Shown piece by piece: positions 5,902 through 6,318 of a stretch of DNA of 6,318 bases (positions are counted from its first letter, which is position 1; every line of letters starts with the position of its first letter). The notes beneath the pieces were generated by a model, which saw only the letters and a list, made by a program, of their open reading frames with translations, did not search any database and had not been told where the DNA came from. The translations under genes and the position numbers were made by a program. The DNA lies in assembly GCA_902465145.1 (NCBI GenBank), contig CABQMD010000056.1, positions 1 through 6,318 on the forward strand, written 5' to 3'. The DNA is from an uncultured Succinatimonas sp. GTDB lineage: Bacteria; Pseudomonadota; Gammaproteobacteria; Enterobacterales; Succinivibrionaceae.

Positions 5902-6318
5902 ATGCAACGTTTGGTAAACGATCCTGTCAATTATGTTGATGAAATGCTTGAAGGAATTTACAAGTCGGCCCCGGATAAAGTAGGTTTTGTCAACGGTGAC
6001 AAGCGTTGTTACGTGTCACGTCATAAAAAAGCAGGCAAGGTGGCATTGATCACCGGCGGCGGCTCCGGGCATCTGCCTTTGTTTTTAGGTTATGTGGGTG
6101 ACGGACTGCTTGACGGTTGCGGCGTAGGAGGAGTGTTCCAGTCCCCAAGTCCTGATCAGCTCCTTGAGATCACCAAGGAAACAGCCTCAGGTGCCGGAGC
6201 TTTGTATATTTACGGCAATTACGGTGGTGACATCATGAATTTCGGCATGGCAAAAGATATGGCCGAAATGGAAGATATCGAAGTTCGCGAAGTGATTGCA
6301 GGTGAGGATGTTTTGTCG
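5902..6318 (+). CDS. dhaK: DhaK-type (dihydroxyacetone kinase family) subunit, 5' part only
   Basis: The reading frame is open from ATG 5902 to the window edge (139 codons, no stop) and covers roughly the first 40% of a DhaK of about 330 residues. AAGGAG (5891-5896) precedes the start. Family motifs in order: RLVNDP near the N-terminus, GGGSGHLP (52-59) with the likely catalytic-base His57, FQSPSPDQ (79-86), and GNYGGDIMNF (105-114) with Asp110 at the catalytic aspartate position. DhaK holds short ketoses or aldoses covalently through a His further downstream, beyond this window, and works with DhaL, expected next. Differences from classical DhaK as I recall it: GGGSGHEP has Leu58 instead of Glu, and KNYTGD has Gly105 instead of Lys. 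This suggests one of the DhaK paralogues acting on other small sugars (erythrulose-type or glyceraldehyde), but dihydroxyacetone itself is not excluded. ATP versus PTS dependence cannot be seen. Confidence 0.88.
   Translation, partial: MQRLVNDPVNYVDEMLEGIYKSAPDKVGFVNGDKRCYVSRHKKAGKVALITGGGSGHLPLFLGYVGDGLLDGCGVGGVFQSPSPDQLLEITKETASGAGALYIYGNYGGDIMNFGMAKDMAEMEDIEVREVIAGEDVLS

Noticed and set aside
1..6318. CRISPR array, transposon ends, tRNA genes or long direct repeats
   Set aside because: Reading through both strands showed no regularly spaced repeats, transposase-like frame, tRNA-like cloverleaf or extended repeat; gaps are all under 100 bases and accounted for.

Overview
The window is a one-direction (+ strand) catabolic gene cluster of seven genes, six complete and the last cut by the right edge. 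The order is: an IclR-family regulator; the three parts of a tripartite tricarboxylate transporter (TTT: periplasmic TctC-like binding protein, small membrane protein TctB, large membrane protein TctA); a KDPG/KHG-aldolase-type protein with a VOC (glyoxalase-fold) C-terminal domain; a DapA/NanA-superfamily aldolase; and the first 139 codons of a DhaK-type (dihydroxyacetone kinase) subunit. No tRNA, rRNA, CRISPR array, mobile element or long repeat was seen, and there is no gene-free stretch over 100 bases.

The exported binding protein and the TTT system point to a Gram-negative bacterium, most likely a proteobacterium. Base composition looks moderate (mid-40s % GC by eye), strong AAGGAG-type ribosome sites precede most genes, and gene spacing is tight. 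A host-associated anaerobic proteobacterium would fit, but that is a guess; nothing in the window fixes the genus.

Layout: iclR 37-843; an 87-base gap that probably holds the operon control region; tctC 931-1902; a hairpin at 1914-1944; tctB 1965-2423; tctA 2434-3942, ten bases after tctB; the aldolase-VOC gene 3947-4912, four bases after tctA; the DapA-like gene 4945-5844; a second hairpin at 5852-5873; dhaK-like 5902 to the window edge.

Working model (inference): the regulator senses a sugar acid or related hydroxy/keto acid, the TTT system imports it, and two pyruvate-forming Schiff-base aldolases of unrelated sequence cleave 2-keto-3-deoxy (or 4-hydroxy-2-keto) acid intermediates to pyruvate plus an aldehyde. 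The DhaK-type kinase would phosphorylate the short unphosphorylated sugar that is released. Three residue-level observations fit such a non-phosphorylated route: the KDPG-aldolase-like protein appears to carry Asp at two positions of the usual phosphate-binding site, the DapA-like protein lacks the arginine of true dihydrodipicolinate synthase, and the DhaK-like protein departs from classical DhaK at two active-site positions. The individual families are known. The substrate, and the combination of these altered enzymes, are the parts that may be undescribed.
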